A DNA stretch of 64,000 bases from Thermoleophilia bacterium (GTDB taxonomy: Bacteria > Actinomycetota > Thermoleophilia > Solirubrobacterales > 70-9), in assembly GCA_016650125.1 (NCBI GenBank), contig JAENWT010000010.1, forward strand, positions 52,191 to 116,190, in the 5' to 3' direction. Below the pieces are notes generated by a model, which saw nothing but the letters and a program-made list of their open reading frames with translations, made no database searches and was not told the origin of the DNA. Both the position numbers and the translations under genes were made by a program. This document shows positions 34,524 to 43,782 of the stretch, piece by piece (the first letter of the stretch is position 1; each line of letters starts with the position of its first letter).

Positions 34524-36748
34524 CTATGCCTTCCAGACGTGTACGAAGCGCTGGCGTACTCCGCCGCCCGTGCGACCGGTTTCGAAATGGATGCCGTGCT
34601 TGCGAAGCGCGGGTCCGTAGGTCGAAAGCAGACGGCTAAGTTCGGACCCCTGGCTGATGAGCTCCGGAGACTTCTTAGGGTCGAGATCCAGAAAGGCGTG
34701 AATCTGTTCGAGCAACTCCGTCGCGGTCAGCTTCAACTCGGGCACCACGTCCATGTACTCGATGAGCCCCCGGACTTCCACGTGGTCGTCGATGGACAAC
34801 TCAACCTGCTCGTCTTGCCCGGCTTCGACCGCAGCGGTGAACGCTCCCAGCGGCCAGCCGAGGGTGTCAGAGGCGGCTTCGACCCATTGGGCCCAGTCGG
34901 CGAGCCTCGGTGTGCCGTCGAGCTTCACCTGGTCGCGGTTGGCTATTGCGGCGGCAACCGCGGTAAGCAGGGCGCCAAGGATCGAGGGGCGGGCAACTTC
35001 CCACTTCTTCATCAGTGAGGTTTCGGTGCGGCGCTTGTCGGACTGGATGGCCAGCAGTTCGATGGGTGCGGTGCGGTCGAGAAGATCAGGACGGGTAATT
35101 ACCGAGCCGATCCCGTTGACCACAACCGGGCGGCGATACTCGAGCGCGATCTCCTCGGAGTCGGTGTAGAGGCGGCGGGTGCGAAGCCCTCCACCGGTCG
35201 ATACGCGGCACAGCGCATCTGACAGAGCGACCTTGATCGAAGAAACGTTGTCAAGAACGACGAGCCAGTTGGCCGAAGCCGTAATGGCCAGGCCCTTGAT
35301 GGGAGGGTTGCCGGACATCAGCCCGGCCTTGTGGGGGTCGATCAGGGAAAGGATCAACCGGGATGTGGTGGTCTTCGCTGAACCTTGCTCGCCGTTGATG
35401 CTGAGTACCGGGTAGGGCCCCGTGGGGTGGAAGCACATCAGCAGGAACCCGACCAACCGCATCCAGGATCCCTCGTCCGCAATGTTGACGAAATCGCGCA
35501 GCTGTTCAATCGATCCACCGCCGACCGGCAACGGCAGTCCGGTCGCCGAGGATGCCCGCCGGAAGTACGGCACCTCGCCGATCGCGATCTCGAAGCCGGA
35601 GCCGTCGATCTTGATGATGGTCCGTGCCTCATCTCCGAGGTCGAGGAAAATCGACTCCGATTCAGATCCCGCCACACGGACCTCGACTTCGTGAGTATTG
35701 CCTTCGAACAAAGCGTGAGCCCCCAGCTGAGCTGTGGCTTCAGCGAGCGCTTCGCGAGCGACGGCTTCTCCTGATTCCTCGAAAAAGGAGCGGCGGAGCC
35801 ACATCTCCGACATCCGGGATTCGACCGGCCACGTATTGCGGCTTCCGTCATTGGTGATGCTGATCCAGGCATCGCCGTCGGCTGAGTGAAAAAGCTCCGC
35901 TCCATTGCTGAAGGCCATTTCGACGAGTTTTGCGGCGATGCGCTTGCGGGGGTGGGCTCCGCCATCGCCCGACATCAGGTCACTCAGAGTAAGTCCGAGA
36001 GCACTTGCGACATCTGTGACGTCACATCCAGCGTGGCACTTAAGAAGACAGCGACCGTCTTCTCCCTCGGCGACCGACAGGGACGGATTCTGATCGTCGT
36101 GGGCCGGGCAGAGCGCTGTCCATTGTGGAGAGTCCCCCTTCACACCGTTGAGGCGATCGAGGACGGTTTGGACGATGGGGGACGCGTCCTTGAGATCGCT
36201 GCGCGGCTTGGGCTTCTGCTTGGTTGCGGGCTCCTTGGTCGGGGACGGGGGAGGAAGCTCCCGGTTGAAGGCGGCGATCGTGTACCTGGCCTCGGTGAAC
36301 TTCAGCACCTTCACTTCGTTCGGCGGATCCGACTTGTGGTTGAGCGTTTCCGGAACCCGGAGCAACCGCGCCTTCTCGATGGACTTCGAATCTCCGCCGA
36401 GCACTTCGACCAGCCTCCGGTTCAAAACCTCAATCTGCTCACCCGGGAGCCACTCCTGAAGCAGCCAGTACGCGTGGCAGTTGCCCGGCGTTCCGCTCGC
36501 CACGACCAAGGAGGGCGGCAAACCGAACTTGGCCAGCTTGGCCGTCGCCTCTTTTGAATCGCAATCGACCCACAGGGAATGGGTCTCGCTTACACCGGCC
36601 TTGCCCCCTTGCGGTCACTGCGCGGGGCCACCCCTACGAACACATCGTGAGTATCAGCGTTGATCTTCGCCATGCTGATTGCGCGGTCCGCCTCGGACGC
36701 CGGAATGAACTCATTTCTCACCGATTCGCTCGAGCGGTCGTGATCCAT
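34524..36748 (-). pseudogene. Mobile-element primase/helicase (RepB/P4 type), frameshifted and 5'-truncated
   Basis: Across two frames this is a ~740-residue replication protein: a RepB-like primase region (THDVFVGVAPRSDRKG, SETHSLWVDCDSKEA, SLVVASGTPGNCHAYWLL), a zinc finger (TALCPAHDDQNPSLSV with LLKCHAGC), and a helicase-like ATPase domain (Walker A NGEQGSAKTTTSR, ANWLVVLDNVSSI). The intact downstream frame (34524-36521) lacks the N-terminus because the C-run at 36604-36608 has five instead of six bases, creating an upstream stop. The first Met (36748) lies inside the terminal repeat of the IS3 remnant, so the native start is lost. A dead replication gene of an integrated plasmid or phage satellite. 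Confidence 0.75.
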
Positions 36749-37220
36749 ACCGGGTTTGATGGAGACCAAATCCTTTGAGAGGATCGAGTCAATGTCAATT
36801 CAAGGTCAATGCGTTATCCCCGAGAGATCAGGGAGCGCACCGTCGCCCTGGTGCTCGAGCACCAGGGCGAGCATTCTTCGCAATGGGCTTGCATTCAGTC
36901 GGTGGCAACCAAGTCGGGGATGACCCCGGAGACACTTCGCCGCTGGGTTCGCCAGGCCGAGACCGACCGCGGTCTTTCCCCGGGTCTCACCACCGATGAA
37001 AAGCAGCAGCTCAAGGAGCTCCAGCGCGAAAACAGGGAGCTGCGAAGAACGAACGAGATATTGAAGAACTGGCCACCCTCACCTGGGTCGACTGGTACAA
37101 CAAATCAAGGCTCCATGGAGCCTTGAAGTTCGTGCCGCCCATAGAGTTCGAGGAGAACTACCTGAAGGCGTCAGTTTCCCAATGAAAACTGTCTCCAACT
37201 TTCCCGGTATGGATCACGAC
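36737..37220 (+). mobile_element. IS3-family insertion sequence, internally deleted
   Basis: Inverted ends GTCGTGATCCATACCGGG (from 36737) and CCCGGTATGGATCACGAC (to 37220), each followed inward by TGGAGAC-type sequence. The element is only 484 bp, against ~1.2-1.3 kb for an intact IS3 relative. No target duplication is visible. Confidence 0.7.
36809..37185 (+). pseudogene. IS3 OrfA joined to the tail of OrfB by internal deletion
   Basis: 36809 to ~37065 encodes IS3 OrfA: a helix-turn-helix (GMTPETLRRWVRQAETDRGL) and the leucine-zipper-like QQLKELQRENRELRRTNEIL. It then switches to a frame coding the end of OrfB (LATLTWVDWYNKSRLHGAL, FEENYLKASVSQ, stop at 37185). The DDE core of OrfB is missing, so it cannot transpose unaided. 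Confidence 0.8.
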
Positions 37221-37311
37221 GGCTGAATGGCGAGGAATGAGTGTCTCGAAAAGAACCGGAGGGCAAGCGACCCTCAGGGCTCGAGTCAGCGAGGTCCGCT
37301 GGCCAGGGTGC

Positions 37312-37782
37312 CTATTTTCGCTTGGCCGACCAGGTCAGGTCGCGCCCGCAGCCGCTGCCGTTGATCGCGGTATTCAGGGACAGCGCGCCCTTGGCGCGGG
37401 TGCGACCCTTGACCTTGCCGTTGAACTTGACGATGAATCCGGCTTCCCTGTCAACGACATCCCTGGCTGAGAAGGTCCCATTCCGCCTGACTTTGATCGC
37501 GCCCTTGTGGAAGCTTGGGAACATGTACGACTGAAGCGAGAAAACGCCGCCGATTATGCACAGGTAATAGAACTGGGCCTTGAGGCGGGTGATCTTCGTC
37601 CCGGTCCGGTTGACCCTGAACGTGATCTTCGTGTCCGAGCTCGAATCGGAGGCGTCCGTCGGATGGATCTTGCCGGCGTAGCTTCCGCTGCTCAACTTGC
37701 TCTTGGCCTGTGCGCCCGCCATTGCCGGAATCATCAGAGCAGCGACCACGAGCACCAGAACCTTGGTGGAACGACTGAACAT
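37312..37782 (-). CDS. Small secreted beta-rich protein, unknown function
   Basis: 156 residues from ATG 37782 (MFSRSTKVLVLVVAALMIPA), a signal peptide cleaved near MAGAQA. The mature part alternates short strands: GSYAGKIHPTDASDSSSDTK, ITFRVNRTGTKITRLKAQFY, GAIKVRRNGTFSARDVV, FNGKVKGRTRAKGALSLNT, with two Cys that may pair. Comparable single-domain secreted proteins recur in Solirubrobacterales genomes. An upstream in-frame Met (37845) would precede the signal and is not chosen. Function unknown. Confidence 0.65.
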   Translation of the reverse strand: MFSRSTKVLVLVVAALMIPAMAGAQAKSKLSSGSYAGKIHPTDASDSSSDTKITFRVNRTGTKITRLKAQFYYLCIIGGVFSLQSYMFPSFHKGAIKVRRNGTFSARDVVDREAGFIVKFNGKVKGRTRAKGALSLNTAINGSGCGRDLTWSAKRK

Positions 37783-37964
37783 TGATGCCTTCCCTGCCGC
37801 GTTCGATGAAGCTGGGCGGACGCGACCGCTCAACCGGGAAACCACCAGTGTTGAAACCCGCGTTTGTCCAATACTAGCACGCGTATTGGCATGATCAGTT
37901 CGTCCCGGGCTGGGCCAAACAACAAGTCCGTAGATGGCAGCGAGCCATTCGCGTCGGCTAGATT

Positions 37965-38321
37965 TTGTCCGTGGGCCGGGTTATGCGGGGATTCATCGTG
38001 GTTTCACCGGAAGGCATCGAGAGGGACTCGGACCTCGCCGACTGGATCGATGTCGGACCCTGGAAGGCGCGGACCGCATATCCGGTGCTGGTGGTCGGCA
38101 TGACCTTCGACCCCGCCACCAACTACCGGGGATCGCTGGAGATGCACCGACTGCTGCCCCGCTCCCGCCTGCTCACGGTCGACGGCTACGGTCACGGCAC
38201 GTTCAGTAACCCGAGCACCTGCGCGAACCGCAAGATAAGCCGCTATTTGATCGCGAAGAAGCTCCCGCCGAAGGGGGCGAGGTGCGAGCAGAACGCGAGG
38301 CCGTTCACGGGAAACTCGTAG
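37965..38321 (+). pseudogene. C-terminal remnant of a TAP-like alpha/beta hydrolase
   Basis: The last ~100 residues of a SCO7095/TAP-type hydrolase: AYPVLVVGMTFDPATNYRGS with the catalytic Asp, LLTVDGYGHGTFSNPSTCAN with the catalytic His, and PPKGARCEQNARPF at the end. The nucleophile-elbow Ser and the whole first two-thirds are absent, so it cannot be active. The loss lies next to the IS3/primase wreckage. Confidence 0.65.
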
Positions 38322-38516
38322 CGCCACTCGTTCCCCATATCGGTGAGATGATGGAGTCTCAAGAACTTCGTGCCACCAGCCCTGGGACCGAACCAAGCGA
38401 AGCTCATCTCACCTTGGGGCATCCGAGGCTGCATTGGACAGCCGTGGAGCGGTCGACAAAGCCGCCCGGAGAGATCTCGGATCTCTGGACCCTGCTGGTC
38501 GGATCTATAGCTACTT
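38322..38516. other. Intergenic region, nothing recognised
   Basis: About 195 bases between the hydrolase remnant and the 3' end of the hydrogenase operon. No terminator hairpin or gene found with confidence. Confidence 0.4.
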
Positions 38517-38876
38517 CTAGCGATTTTCAGGTTCGGCGAGCTGCTCGAGGAGGCTCTGGGAATTCTCGATCCTCGTGGTAATGAGTCGTCTCGCGACCTC
38601 AAGCAACTCGGTTGTCAGGGGGTCCTTGATTGAGTAGTAGACGTTCTTGCCGTCGCGACGCGCCGTGACCAGGTCCCGGTTACGAAGGGAACCAAGATGC
38701 TGTGAGGTGCCGCTCGCATCGAGGCCGAGCGCCTGCTGAAGGTCACCCACCGAGCGCTCACCCCCTCGCAGAAGCTCGAGAATCCGCACTCGCATCGGGT
38801 GTCCGAGTACGCGAAACAGCTCTGCCTTGGCCTGCGACACCCGCTCCTGTCCTTTTCTGCCGCTCTCGGGCATCAA
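38517..38876 (-). CDS. ArsR-family transcriptional regulator (Rv0081-like)
   Basis: 119 residues. Winged helix with LFRVLGHPMRVRILELLRGG, recognition region SVGDLQQALGLDASGTSQHL, and wing VTARRDGKNVYYSIKD. No ArsR/SmtB CxC metal motif is visible, so it is not an evident metal sensor. It is the last gene of the hydrogenase operon and overlaps the small subunit by ATGA. In Mycobacterium tuberculosis the ArsR gene Rv0081 sits next to the same small-subunit gene (Rv0082), though at the other end of the cluster. It may bind the inverted repeat at 45750-45781 (inference). Confidence 0.85.
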   Translation of the reverse strand: MMPESGRKGQERVSQAKAELFRVLGHPMRVRILELLRGGERSVGDLQQALGLDASGTSQHLGSLRNRDLVTARRDGKNVYYSIKDPLTTELLEVARRLITTRIENSQSLLEQLAEPENR

Positions 38877-39355
38877 ACATCACCTTCTGTCCGGGGTTGG
38901 CGTATTGCATCCAGGCCACCGAGCAGGGCTTCGGCAATCACGGCGGGCGTGGGCGGACAACCAGGGACCCGGATGTCGACTGGCAGCAGATCCTCCACGG
39001 GTCCAACCAGTTCTGTCGGGTCGCCGATCACCCCCTCGCCGAGAGCACAATTACCGAGGGCGGCGACCAGGCGAGGTTCGGGCATCGCCGCAAACGCGGC
39101 CCGCAGCGGCCCCGCCATTCGGGTCGTGACTGTGCCGGTGATCAACAGGATGTCGGCGTGCCGAGGAGACGCGACAATGGAGAACCCGTAGCGGTCCAGA
39201 TCGTAATGCGGGCCGGCAATGTTGTTCAGCTCGTGTTCGCAGCCGTTGCAGGAGCCGCAATCGACGTGCCGAAGCGCGAGAGACCCGGGCTTCGGCGGTG
39301 CGGGCAGCCCAATCGTGCGGCGCAGCTGCTGGAGGTTCTTGAGCAGGACGAACAT
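38873..39355 (-). CDS. Group-4 hydrogenase-like small subunit (HyfI/HycG/NuoB family)
   Basis: 160 residues. NuoB-type fold with Cys C33, C36, C39 (DCGSCNGCEHE), C103 (GNCALGEG) and C133 (PGCPPTP), enough to bind the proximal [4Fe-4S] that feeds electrons to the catalytic subunit. It sits three bases after the large subunit and overlaps the ArsR gene. Ortholog-like to Rv0082 by composition and context. Confidence 0.87.
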   Translation of the reverse strand: MFVLLKNLQQLRRTIGLPAPPKPGSLALRHVDCGSCNGCEHELNNIAGPHYDLDRYGFSIVASPRHADILLITGTVTTRMAGPLRAAFAAMPEPRLVAALGNCALGEGVIGDPTELVGPVEDLLPVDIRVPGCPPTPAVIAEALLGGLDAIRQPRTEGDV

Positions 39356-39358
39356 GGT

Positions 39359-40780
39359 TCAACGATCCGAGCACGCGTAGCAGAGCTCGAAGCTCTTGTT
39401 GATCAGCGGGAAGTCGGGAAGTATCGCTCCGGAAACGACGCGGGAGAGTACCGGCCAGTTGGCGTATGAGGCGGTCCTCAGGTGCAGGCGGGTGACCTTG
39501 CCGCCCTTTGCTTCGACGCAGCAGACGGTTGCGCCGCGCGGGCTCTCGACGCGCCCGGTGCCCAGCGGAGCCGGTTCGCGGACCGGGTTCGACCGCCCGG
39601 GGCCGGGTGGCGGCGACAGCAGGGCGGCCAGCATCGCGCAGGTTCTCTCCAGTTCGATCGCCCGGACCTCGACGCGGACGGCGACGTCGCCGGTCGGCCG
39701 TTCAGGCCGGGCGGGCAGGAACTCCGGGTACCAGAGATTCTCCTTTGATTCAGTACGGGCATCGCGGTGAAGGCCGCTCGCGCGCGCCACGGGACCGACG
39801 GCACCCCGGAGACCGGCATCCTGCGCGGTGAGCACCCCCACGCCACGCAAACGGTCCTGGACGGAGTCCATGAAGGCCAGTGTCCGCCAGGTCGAAGCAG
39901 CTTCAATCCCGATCGCTTCGATCTCGTCCCTGACTCTCCTGGCCGTAGCGGAACCAAGGCTCACCGCGCCTTTGCCGAGTCGGATCGTGCCAAAGAGGAA
40001 CCGATGTCCGGCGACCAGTTCGTTCATGCGCTGGGCCCGCTCCTTGAGGGCAGCGAAGGTCATCGTCCCGGGATCGAAGCCGACACCGGCGCAAAGTGCC
40101 GAGAGGTCGTGGAGGTGGTTGTAAAGCCGTTCCATCTCCAGCAGCACTGTGCGGCTTCGTCGCAGGTCATCATCGGGTTCCAAGCCGAGCAGTGACTCGG
40201 CCGCCTGGGCGTAGGCGACCGTATTTGCAACTGCGCAGGCCGCGCAGGCGCGCTGGGCGACCGGAAGGCCGGCGGCAAGCGTGAGGCCTTCGGCCGCGCG
40301 CTCTATGCCCCGGTGCTTGTAAAAGAGACGCAGGTCGAGGTGGACGACCCTCTCCCCGACGACATGGAAGCGAAAGTGCCCGGACTCGATCACCCCGGCG
40401 TGGATGGGGCCGACTGCGACCTCATGTACGTCCGGTCCCTCGACCGGTGTCACCCAGGCGTCACGGTCCGGCGGGTGAGCGACGAGCGCACGGAGTGGCT
40501 CATGCCCGTCGAAGTTCACCCCGTACAGGTCACGAGCCTCGCGCTCGTCCCACTCGGCGGCGGGCAGGATGTCCACGACCGTCTCAAGGTGCGACGCCGT
40601 GGCGCGCGCCGTGAGTACACGCCGGCCGTAACCGTGACGAAGTACCAGACGGACCTCGACATCGCTCCCGGTAGGCGACGCATAGAGGCAGTCGAACTCG
40701 GCCCCGTCTTCGACGGCGGCGCTGACCGCCGCTCTCCAGTGGATGGCCTCTACCCGCTCGATGGTGGGGGCACCGTTCAT
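39359..40780 (-). CDS. Group-4 hydrogenase-like large subunit (HyfG/HycE, NuoC-NuoD fusion)
   Basis: 473 residues: a NuoC-like part (~1-115; AEWDEREARDLYGVNFDGHE) and a NuoD/[NiFe] part. Both metal-site CxxC pairs are kept: C179/C182 (QRACAACAVAN) and C467/C470 (CYACSDR), which argues for a NiFe site rather than a Complex I subunit. The His that usually follows the first pair is Asn. The protein ends at SDR, where group-4 precursors are normally cut, so it has no C-terminal peptide to remove. Start ATG 40780 overlaps the preceding stop; a longer frame upstream is a shadow. Confidence 0.85.
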   Translation of the reverse strand: MNGAPTIERVEAIHWRAAVSAAVEDGAEFDCLYASPTGSDVEVRLVLRHGYGRRVLTARATASHLETVVDILPAAEWDEREARDLYGVNFDGHEPLRALVAHPPDRDAWVTPVEGPDVHEVAVGPIHAGVIESGHFRFHVVGERVVHLDLRLFYKHRGIERAAEGLTLAAGLPVAQRACAACAVANTVAYAQAAESLLGLEPDDDLRRSRTVLLEMERLYNHLHDLSALCAGVGFDPGTMTFAALKERAQRMNELVAGHRFLFGTIRLGKGAVSLGSATARRVRDEIEAIGIEAASTWRTLAFMDSVQDRLRGVGVLTAQDAGLRGAVGPVARASGLHRDARTESKENLWYPEFLPARPERPTGDVAVRVEVRAIELERTCAMLAALLSPPPGPGRSNPVREPAPLGTGRVESPRGATVCCVEAKGGKVTRLHLRTASYANWPVLSRVVSGAILPDFPLINKSFELCYACSDR

Positions 40781-42249
40781 GCGACGCCCGCCATGAGGTT
40801 GTCGACGACACCAGAGCCGGGGAGCATGAAGGCAACAACGGTGACGGCGAGCAGAAGCGCGCCACAAACCATGGTCAGGCGTCGCAGCCGGGGTCCGGAT
40901 CGACCCGAGCGCCAGGGCCTGGGTCTGGGCTCTCCGACCATCGCTTCGACCAGTGCCTGTGCCAGACCAAGGAACCCGAGGGCGAGAAGTGCCGCCGCGA
41001 CGACGGTAACGGCAACTTCTCCGGCCGCGATTCCGCCCAGAAGGATGAGCAACTCGCTGACGAACAGAGGCGAGGGCGGCATCGCCGCCAGCGCTGCGAG
41101 GCTTACACCGACCGCACTCGCCGTCGTCGGGCTGGCAAACGCCAGCCCGCTCACCGCGTGCTCCTGCGACCGGGGAACGTGCTTGAGGAGCGGCCCTGCG
41201 GAGTAGAACCCGAGCGACTTGGCCAGCGCGTGGCCGGCGACGTGCACGACCACCCCGGCTGTTGCCAGCGGGGTGGCCAGCCCGATGCCTATGGCCAGGA
41301 TTCCCATGTGCTCGAGACTGGAATAGGCGAGCAGCCGCTTCCACGCCATCGAACGCCACAGGAACGGCACGGCGACTGCAAGCGACACCAGGCCGAACGA
41401 GAGTACGAGGGCGCTGGCGGTACCGGGAGACAACGCGGGGCCGAGCGCGATGACCACTCGCCATACGACCAGAGCGACAGTCGGCAGCAGCGCCGCTGAC
41501 AGCAGTGCACTCACGGGAGGTGGCGCTTCGCTGTGCGCGTCCGGCAGCCAGTTGTGAACCGGCGCCCACCCCACCTTCGTCGCCAGCCCGGCGACTATGA
41601 AAACGAATGCCACGACGGCGGGGCCGTCCCGGAGACCGGGTGCCGCGTCGGCGATCGATTGCCAGTCGAGCGTGGCGAGCGTGCCTTCGCCCGGCGCCAC
41701 GGCCACGTACAGGACGATAATGCCAAGCAGCGCGACGGCCAGACCGAAGGTGGTCAGAACGAGGTATTTCCAACCGGCCTCGAGCGCACCTCGTGAACCG
41801 CTGAAAGCGACCAGGAGGGCCGAAGCCCCGGTGGTCGCCTCGATCAGCAGCCAGGCAAGCCCGAGGTTGTTCACGAGGGGCACCGCGATGAGAACTGCCC
41901 AGAACACGTGGTACGCCGCGTAGTACATCGCTCGGCCACGAGCGGCACTGACGAGTCCGCGACCCGACGAGGCGAGCTGTGCGGGGGCCACCAGGGCGCT
42001 CAGCAATCCGATCACGGCGATCACGGCAAGGAAGACTCCGCTACCCGCGTCAAGCATCCACCAGTTGCCATGGTGAGGATTCGCAGGGTCGGCGATGGCA
42101 ATCCCCGCCAGAACGAAAGCGAGCAGTGCCGTCACCGCTGCGCCGGCGTTGTTGAGCCGGTCGGCCTGGCGCACGGTCCGGCTGGACCATGTCGCGGCGG
42201 CGGTCAGCAGTGCGCACACGGGCGCGGCGATGACCAGTGCTTCAATCAT
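40777..42249 (-). CDS. Hydrogenase-4-like antiporter subunit (HyfF/HycQ, NuoL/M/N type)
   Basis: 490 residues, about 14 membrane helices. Family landmarks: ATKVGWAPVHNWLPDAHSEA with the conserved Lys and His of the proton channel, LLAYSSLEHMGILAIG, and HVAGHALAKSLGFYSAG. It would couple electron transfer to ion translocation. Overlaps genes on both sides, showing a tightly coupled operon. Confidence 0.87.
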   Translation of the reverse strand: MIEALVIAAPVCALLTAAATWSSRTVRQADRLNNAGAAVTALLAFVLAGIAIADPANPHHGNWWMLDAGSGVFLAVIAVIGLLSALVAPAQLASSGRGLVSAARGRAMYYAAYHVFWAVLIAVPLVNNLGLAWLLIEATTGASALLVAFSGSRGALEAGWKYLVLTTFGLAVALLGIIVLYVAVAPGEGTLATLDWQSIADAAPGLRDGPAVVAFVFIVAGLATKVGWAPVHNWLPDAHSEAPPPVSALLSAALLPTVALVVWRVVIALGPALSPGTASALVLSFGLVSLAVAVPFLWRSMAWKRLLAYSSLEHMGILAIGIGLATPLATAGVVVHVAGHALAKSLGFYSAGPLLKHVPRSQEHAVSGLAFASPTTASAVGVSLAALAAMPPSPLFVSELLILLGGIAAGEVAVTVVAAALLALGFLGLAQALVEAMVGEPRPRPWRSGRSGPRLRRLTMVCGALLLAVTVVAFMLPGSGVVDNLMAGVA

Positions 42250-42859
42250 GCAGATTCCCGAGCAGAGTGGTGTCTCCGGTGCCGAATTCCTCGTGAATGC
42301 GGGTGGTGAAGGCGGCCGCGACGACGACGACGATGATCAGGTCGAAAAGTACGCCGATTTCGACTATCGGCGGCAGCCCGCCGGGTGCCGCCAGCGCGGC
42401 GAGATAGACGCCGTTCTCGGCGACGAGGAATCCTACGGCCTGGAATACGGCTGACCGGCGCAGGACGGCGATCGCGATACCGAGGACCATGAGGGCCACC
42501 GCGCCCTGGTCTGCAGCGCGGCTGTCGAGGCCCAGTGACGGAATCAGCTCGACGGCCGCGAGCGTGATCGCCGCGGCGATCGCCGCCCGGGTGAGCGGCG
42601 GCGGCTCGCCGGCGATCAGTCTCGGCTCTGGAGTACGTCGAACGACCCACGTCAGACCCACCGGCAGCAGCACGCCCTTTCCTGCGAGCAGCACTCCCCC
42701 GACAAGAAACGCCGACGGCTCACCGAAGCCGTGGACAAGTGCGTAGACACCAAGGGCCACCGACTGAAGGGCAACGAGCACAACCGCGAAGGTACGCCGT
42801 CGCGCGATGACGATCGCCAGCCCTACAGCAGTGACGGCGATGACGAACAGGGTGCTCAT
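42242..42859 (-). CDS. Hydrogenase-4-like membrane subunit (HyfE/HycP, NuoK-like)
   Basis: 205 residues from ATG 42859. Six or so helices (STLFVIAVTAVGLAIVIA, ALQSVALGVYALVHGFG, AVFQAVGFLVAENGVYLAAL, EIGVLFDLIIVVVVAAAF). The C-terminal half carries the NuoK-like Glu in VAENGVY. Corresponds to HycP (Rv0085) in the mycobacterial cluster. Overlaps the HyfF gene by eight bases. Confidence 0.83.
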   Translation of the reverse strand: MSTLFVIAVTAVGLAIVIARRRTFAVVLVALQSVALGVYALVHGFGEPSAFLVGGVLLAGKGVLLPVGLTWVVRRTPEPRLIAGEPPPLTRAAIAAAITLAAVELIPSLGLDSRAADQGAVALMVLGIAIAVLRRSAVFQAVGFLVAENGVYLAALAAPGGLPPIVEIGVLFDLIIVVVVAAAFTTRIHEEFGTGDTTLLGNLHD

Positions 42860-43782
42860 GCCGAAGCCCCCAGCAGCCGGCCGGCAAGCCCGATCATGAC
42901 AATTACCGCGCCTCCGTAGAGGAGTGCGGGTACGCGAAGCAAACGCATCTTGGGTTGCGTCGTTTCGGCGGCGGCGAGCAGGACGATGAATAGCGTCAAC
43001 CACCCGGTCAGCCACAGCAGCTGGGCGGCGAACGAACCCGGATGAGGGACAAGCACCTCGGCGGCGAGCACCAGCACCGCCCAGGTGCGGGCGGCGGCTG
43101 TCCAGTGAAGCAGCGCAAGATCGCGGCCCGCGTACTCGAGTGTCGGTCCCTCGTGGACCATGGTGAGTTCGAGGTGCGTGTCAGGATTGTCGATCGGACG
43201 CCTTCCGGTCTCGGCGAGGATCACGAGAACAAGCCCGATCGCAGCCGCCCACTGTGCCGGTTCGCGCCAGGCCTCGCCGCTCGCCGCCGCCCCGCTCATG
43301 GCGACAAGGTCGGTGCTGTGAGCCGGATATGCCAGTAGCGCAAGCACGACCAGAAAGAGCGCATCGACGAACACAGCGAAGGTGAGATCCCGCGCCACGC
43401 CCATGAGTTCGAAGCCGCTGCCGGTATCCCAGGCTGCGGCCGCCAGCGCGAAGCGGCCGACCGCGAGCAGGCCAAAGAGTACGAGGGCATCGTTGCCCAG
43501 GCCCCAGTCAGGTGCGACCGACCCGATAGGCAACAGCAGCAGCGCGAGGATGGTCGAGGCAACGGCCAGCGGAACGGCCACTTCGTACACCGCGGTTGCG
43601 GACTCCGGGCGCACGCCGGAGCGACTCCAGAGCCGACGTATCTCACGGTAGGGCTGAAGGGCGGACGCGCCGCGCCGTCCCTGCGCGCGGGCTTTCAGCC
43701 ACTGCACACAACCCACCACCAGCGGGGCAAGCGCCACACCGGCCAGTTGCATGCCTCCCGCGGCGATGCTCTGCGCCGTCAT
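42856..43782 (-). CDS. Hydrogenase-4-like membrane subunit (HyfC/HycD, NuoH-like)
   Basis: 308 residues, about eight helices. NuoH-type features: LVVGCVQWLKARAQGRRGAS, LQPYREIRRLWSRSGVRP, and the acidic loop ILAETGRRPIDNPDTHLELT with ELTMVHEGPTLEYAG, which forms the quinone/ion-channel entry in Complex I and couples the hydrophilic arm to the pump in hydrogenases. Start ATG 43782 overlaps the HyfB stop by ATGA. Confidence 0.87.
   Translation of the reverse strand: MTAQSIAAGGMQLAGVALAPLVVGCVQWLKARAQGRRGASALQPYREIRRLWSRSGVRPESATAVYEVAVPLAVASTILALLLLPIGSVAPDWGLGNDALVLFGLLAVGRFALAAAAWDTGSGFELMGVARDLTFAVFVDALFLVVLALLAYPAHSTDLVAMSGAAASGEAWREPAQWAAAIGLVLVILAETGRRPIDNPDTHLELTMVHEGPTLEYAGRDLALLHWTAAARTWAVLVLAAEVLVPHPGSFAAQLLWLTGWLTLFIVLLAAAETTQPKMRLLRVPALLYGGAVIVMIGLAGRLLGASA

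Noticed and set aside
40781..41773. Upstream in-frame extension of the hydrogenase large subunit
   Set aside because: The extension is Arg-rich shadow of the HyfF gene; the NuoC-like domain starts cleanly at ATG 40780 with ATGA coupling.
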